A DNA stretch of 64,000 nt from Owenia fusiformis (taxonomy: Eukaryota > Annelida > Polychaeta > Sabellida > Oweniidae): the NCBI GenBank assembly GCA_903813345.2, contig CAIIXF020000006.1, positions 25,181,936 through 25,245,935 on the forward strand, in the 5' to 3' direction. The notes below the pieces were generated by a model that was not told the DNA's origin, did not search any database, and saw only the letters and a program-made list of their open reading frames with translations. Each line of letters starts with the position of its first letter. The first letter of the stretch is position 1. Position numbers and translations under genes: made by a program. This document shows positions 60,290 to 64,000 of the stretch, one piece after another.

Positions 60290-60680
60290 ATAGCCTCGTG
60301 GCGAAGAGAGACTACTTTGTGGTTGAGCGTCCGGAGGGATACGGAGGTCCCGCGTTCGAGCCCCAGGTACGGCGTTGTAGATAATAGTCCTACAGGACAC
60401 TCGGTCCGAAGGTCCAACCGGTTGCCGGCCCTTGGCTTGGGCGGGTTCTCTGGCCGCTCTTGCCGGAGACAGATTGTGAGACTGTAGGTTGGTTCCTCCA
60501 CTGACGGGCTATAGGAGACATCGGGAGTCATACAGTATGGTAGCGAGCCCCCACCAAGGGCAGTAGTGGAACGACACGAATCGGTCCCAGTATGGTTGCC
60601 CTGCAACTGAAGAGACTCGAGGAAATCATGCCATTCGCGGTGACCCAGAAAAGACTTTTGCTCTTTGATACAACAAACTA
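60290..60680 (+). mobile_element. tRNA-derived SINE candidate
   Basis: A GC-rich block in AT-rich surroundings. It starts GCCTCGTGGCGAAGAGAG, continues with TGGTTGAGCGTCCGGAGG (tRNA-like D-arm and anticodon-side sequence) and GCGTTCGAGCCCC, which fits an RNA polymerase III B box, about 80 nt in. A body of roughly 300 nt follows with no coding sense. The head has extra bases between the A-box-like and later parts, so it would not fold as a functional tRNA. The tail end is uncertain. Confidence 0.5.
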
Positions 60681-62588
60681 ATGAATGACTATGATACAAA
60701 TGTTCCAAAAATTTATGGGGTGAACTCCAAAGTTAGTCATTTGTTTTCTGGGTAATAGGCGGAAGTCTTGCTTCTCCGTTCTGTTGTATTTATTCTGTGT
60801 CACGTGTTTGACGTTACAGACCACTGCACGACGCACCTTCTATTTTACTTACTATGGACGGCTGACAATGTTTTCTATTTTATTCAGATGGCGCTTGTGA
60901 CTTGTCCAAGACCTATGCTATCCATTCAGTTACTGTTGACTAAACATGAAATCCTGTAATATTGGTCTACTCTTTTTTGGGCAAGAGTACACATTTTCCA
61001 GGCCTAAATGGTATTCTAGCCCCCCTAAAAAAGTCATCGTAAACAAAAATCCTGGATCCCCTCTGAGTAATGAGATTAACTTACTCTTTCTAAATAGAAC
61101 CTGTACGTGAGCGTGTAATATTTCGACCCCCGGGATTACTGTCCCGCTCTCATATTTTCAAACAACATGTGCAAACGAAGTGTTTTCCAGCTTTAGTTAA
61201 AAATCGCCAAAGTCCGCGACACCAACTTTTTTATTTCATTTTAAAATAATAAAGTATAAACTTTATGTAATTTTAAGTCTCCGGGTAAGCAACCACCTTA
61301 ATCATTTTATGAGACAGCCTTGAAATCTTTGAGTAATAGTGCTTAGTAATGGGTTCTAAGGCAGACAATGATCTATAAAAACGATTCTATCTAACAAAAC
61401 AAACATCATAATTGGATTTCACAATTTTATTCTGAAATAATTAAAAATGACATGCTATCTCTTTCCAACACACGCAAAAACATTGTTTTAGTTTTTGTGG
61501 GATCTATCTAGGATCTATGTAGTTCAGATATTATCATTTATGTTTTGTCCAGTTTCCTGTTAGATTGGTCTGATGTATTTCATATTTACGTCACGATCAT
61601 CTTTTGATCTGAGTTTCACACTGTTTCAAGGACACGTGGATTGCAACATGAGTCTAAATTAATTTATGGATTGATAAACTGATTGATTGATTGACAAGAG
61701 CGACAATGCCCTTTTGATGTTTCAATTAATAGGTCATGCATTAAATAACTATTTCCATAAAATTTATTAACCCATTTCTCTCTTGACCATTTCTATATTT
61801 CCCATGATTTGCCAAAATATTGAGAGTAAAAAAATGGTAATAGCTATCATATAAAGAGAGGAGTGGGGTCTCGGGGTATATTCCTTTAAGAATATTTCTT
61901 ATTCACAAGTTCATATTTATTTCCGTCCACATCATCAGGATTGCAAACTCATAGATGCCTGACTGCCAATGGCAACCCGTTTTTGTTCTGGGTAATGGAT
62001 TTGGAAAAACAGTTGCCCATTGGGCAATGGACTAAATGCCAGTATGGTGAATTGTGGCAATCATGTACTTATCCTTATAGTCATGAACCTTGTACCTCAT
62101 CATGCTTTTTGACAATATTGTGTCGGATGGGGTACAGTATCTTAATGAGGTAGTGTGAGACAAAATGAAGTTCTTGCGAAGAGTATTGAAATCTACAAGA
62201 AAATCATGTTCCACAATTCTGACAATCGATTGGTATATAACAGCATGTTCATGTATCAATTTGGTACATTGATGTATATACTCTGAAGATTTAAAACTTT
62301 AAACATGACTTTAATATTTTATTCATGGGACATGATTGTTTGATATTTCATTCATGGGAGAAATTCCAGATTGATAATCTGTTGAATTAATGATTTGCCT
62401 GACATCATCAGAAGTTTTAATTGACGCATGAAAAAGTGCGTTATAGTGTGAGGGGTTGTATTGGAAATATTTTCATGTTCTCTGATAAACCAAATTTACA
62501 GGATGATCGTGAAACTGTCTGATATTTTGGTAAATATTCATGTCATGGAATTTAAGCAAATGAATATAGTGACAAACAAAACTTTGAC
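60681..62588. other. Intergenic, nothing recognisable
   Basis: No supported exon or repeat. A short hairpin-like TTCCTTTAAGAATATTTC lies near 61885. Confidence 0.35.
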
Positions 62589-63269
62589 AAAGGTCCATGT
62601 GCAGTATGGCAAGTGATTTAAGACGGTCATATCTTTCACCATGAGTACTTTCTGGGCATGAATACAGTGGTTTTTATTAAAACAATATGTTTTCGTTCAA
62701 GTGAAGTCCCCATGATGATAAAAATATCAATCGAACAATTCGAAAATGTTGAACTTATTTGCTCAAAAGAGGATCTTCTTTTTCTGATTTTCATTGCCTG
62801 AAAACATTATTCAACAAGGGGTCTAAAACATCTTCAAAAGTAGAATGGTATTGAAAGTCTAGTTTTGAAGATGTCAATTTTCGATGACCAAAATCATGCT
62901 GAAAACAATGGATAACATGAGTTTTCCCTATGGGAAAATAACATGGGAAATGTGGTTTTAAACTTTATCGGATTTCAATACCCACCCCTTTTCAGAAGTT
63001 ATAAATGTAGAAGAAACTTTTGAAACATTTAAATTGAGAAAAACGAAATCCTCTTTTGAGAAAATAAGCCTTACATTTTTAAAAAAGTGAAACGATGGGG
63101 TCCTAATCCATAATTTTTGAGAGAGTGGGATTGATATTTTACTATCATAGGGACGTCACTTGAAAGAAAACATATTGTTTTTATAGAAACCACTGTATTT
63201 ATACCCAGAAAATACTCATGGTGAAAGATGTGAAGCTAAAATCACTTGCCATACTGCACATGGACCTTT
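62589..63269. mobile_element. 681-bp palindromic fold-back element
   Basis: Left AAAGGTCCATGTGCAGTATG is mirrored exactly at 63250-63269, and the arms continue inward (CACTTGCCATAC, CACCATGAGTA, AACAATATGTTTTC, GGGACGTCACTTGAA in mirror form) for over 150 bp, with partial pairing toward the centre near 62930. No clear target duplication and no coding sequence. Confidence 0.7.
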
Positions 63270-63458
63270 TAGAGAGTAATACAATACTATTCTCTAGCTT
63301 TCATTGGAAGCCCATTCAAATACAACTAAAAATGCGACATTACATAAACTACTGTATACAACGTTTTTTTGAAAACACCCCTTGATTTCAACAAACATAA
63401 AAGGCTGAAGTTTCAATATCAATTTACATTTTGCTTCAATACATTGAATGTATCTAAA

Positions 63459-63542
63459 ATGAAGGTGTCAGTTTTAATAAGTTTAGTATGTTTCTTTATC
63501 AATGTTGTTGGATTAATTGAAGGATTTTCATATGGAGGAAGG
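63459..63542 (+). CDS. Possible first exon of a secreted protein (28 codons)
   Basis: ATG at 63459 in good context (AAAATGA) opens MKVSVLISLVCFFINVVG, a basic start and hydrophobic core typical of a signal peptide, followed by LIEGFSYGGR. The next bases are a consensus donor (GTAAGT at 63543) in phase 0. No downstream exon is found before the window end, so the protein family is unknown. It could be chance in AT-rich DNA. Confidence 0.35.
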
Positions 63543-64000
63543 GTAAGTCATTGCCATTATATTCAAATGAACATTTTCATTATTTCAAGAATAATCGAAC
63601 TAGTTTACATAGAGCAGTAAAACCTTCACAACGCATGCGTAATTGTACTTCCACCCAATAGCTTCTGATTGTAAACTGAACATCTATAAGTGGAATTCCT
63701 TCCAGGTGAAATGATTTTGAGGTACAAAAAGGTGTTCTTGTACAGGTTTTACTGTATTGTTATTATTTCATGATAGAAGGAGGAAAATATAATTGGATCT
63801 GAGGAACGCGGAATGACATTATTTACAACCTTTAAAAATAATGAATATCACTTATTATGAGACAAAGACATACATAGAGTTGTCTCCAATGCAGTCGAAA
63901 AGAAAACATGATATAAAAATGCATGCACCCTTCACCATATTTTAACGATCAAGAAAATCATATTGGAAACCGAGATTCTTTGAGACACACAACGTAAAGA
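63543..64000. other. Window end, possible intron
   Basis: If the exon at 63459-63542 is real, this is its first intron. TACAGGTTTTACTGTA near 63744 also occurs in a similar form near 22590. Nothing else is recognised. Confidence 0.25.

Noticed and set aside
60256-60708. 150-codon open frame on the minus strand
   Set aside because: It lies across the GC-rich SINE candidate, has no recognisable domain, and is open probably because GC-rich sequence has few stop codons.

Overview
This is an AT-rich animal nuclear window. The genes are split by GT-AG introns, intergenic space is long, and there are many inverted-repeat DNA transposon derivatives. The gene content (an animal EIF4G2 orthologue, intron-containing polysaccharide lyase family 8 genes, a marine-type two-domain glycosyltransferase) suggests a non-vertebrate bilaterian, probably marine. 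I cannot fix the phylum from the sequence. All genes I can support are on the + strand.

Layout. 1-8006: a tandem pair of polysaccharide lyase family 8 (hyaluronate/chondroitin lyase-like) genes. The first lacks its 5' exon because the window begins inside an intron; the second is complete with four exons (799 codons). 8026-33771: about 26 kb with no gene I can support, filled with terminal-inverted-repeat and fold-back elements, minisatellites and one strongly nested element (13346-19070). 33810-35819: an intronless 669-residue type II membrane glycosyltransferase-like gene. 35820-44905: more fold-back elements and small tandem repeats. 44906-57623: a complete EIF4G2 (NAT1/DAP5/p97) gene in 17 coding exons (898 residues), apparently starting at a CUG codon. 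57624-64000: repeats, a tRNA-derived SINE candidate, a 681-bp palindrome and, at the very end, a possible first exon of a secreted protein.

How the genes relate. The two lyases would act outside the cell or in the lumen on glycosaminoglycan-like polymers. The glycosyltransferase would act in the Golgi lumen. EIF4G2 is a cytosolic translation factor for cap-independent or non-canonical initiation. Nothing indicates co-regulation; they look like ordinary neighbours. The strongest observations are the non-AUG start of EIF4G2, the mosaic identity of the duplicated lyases, and a nest of fold-back elements in which the opposite arm preserves the empty insertion sites.
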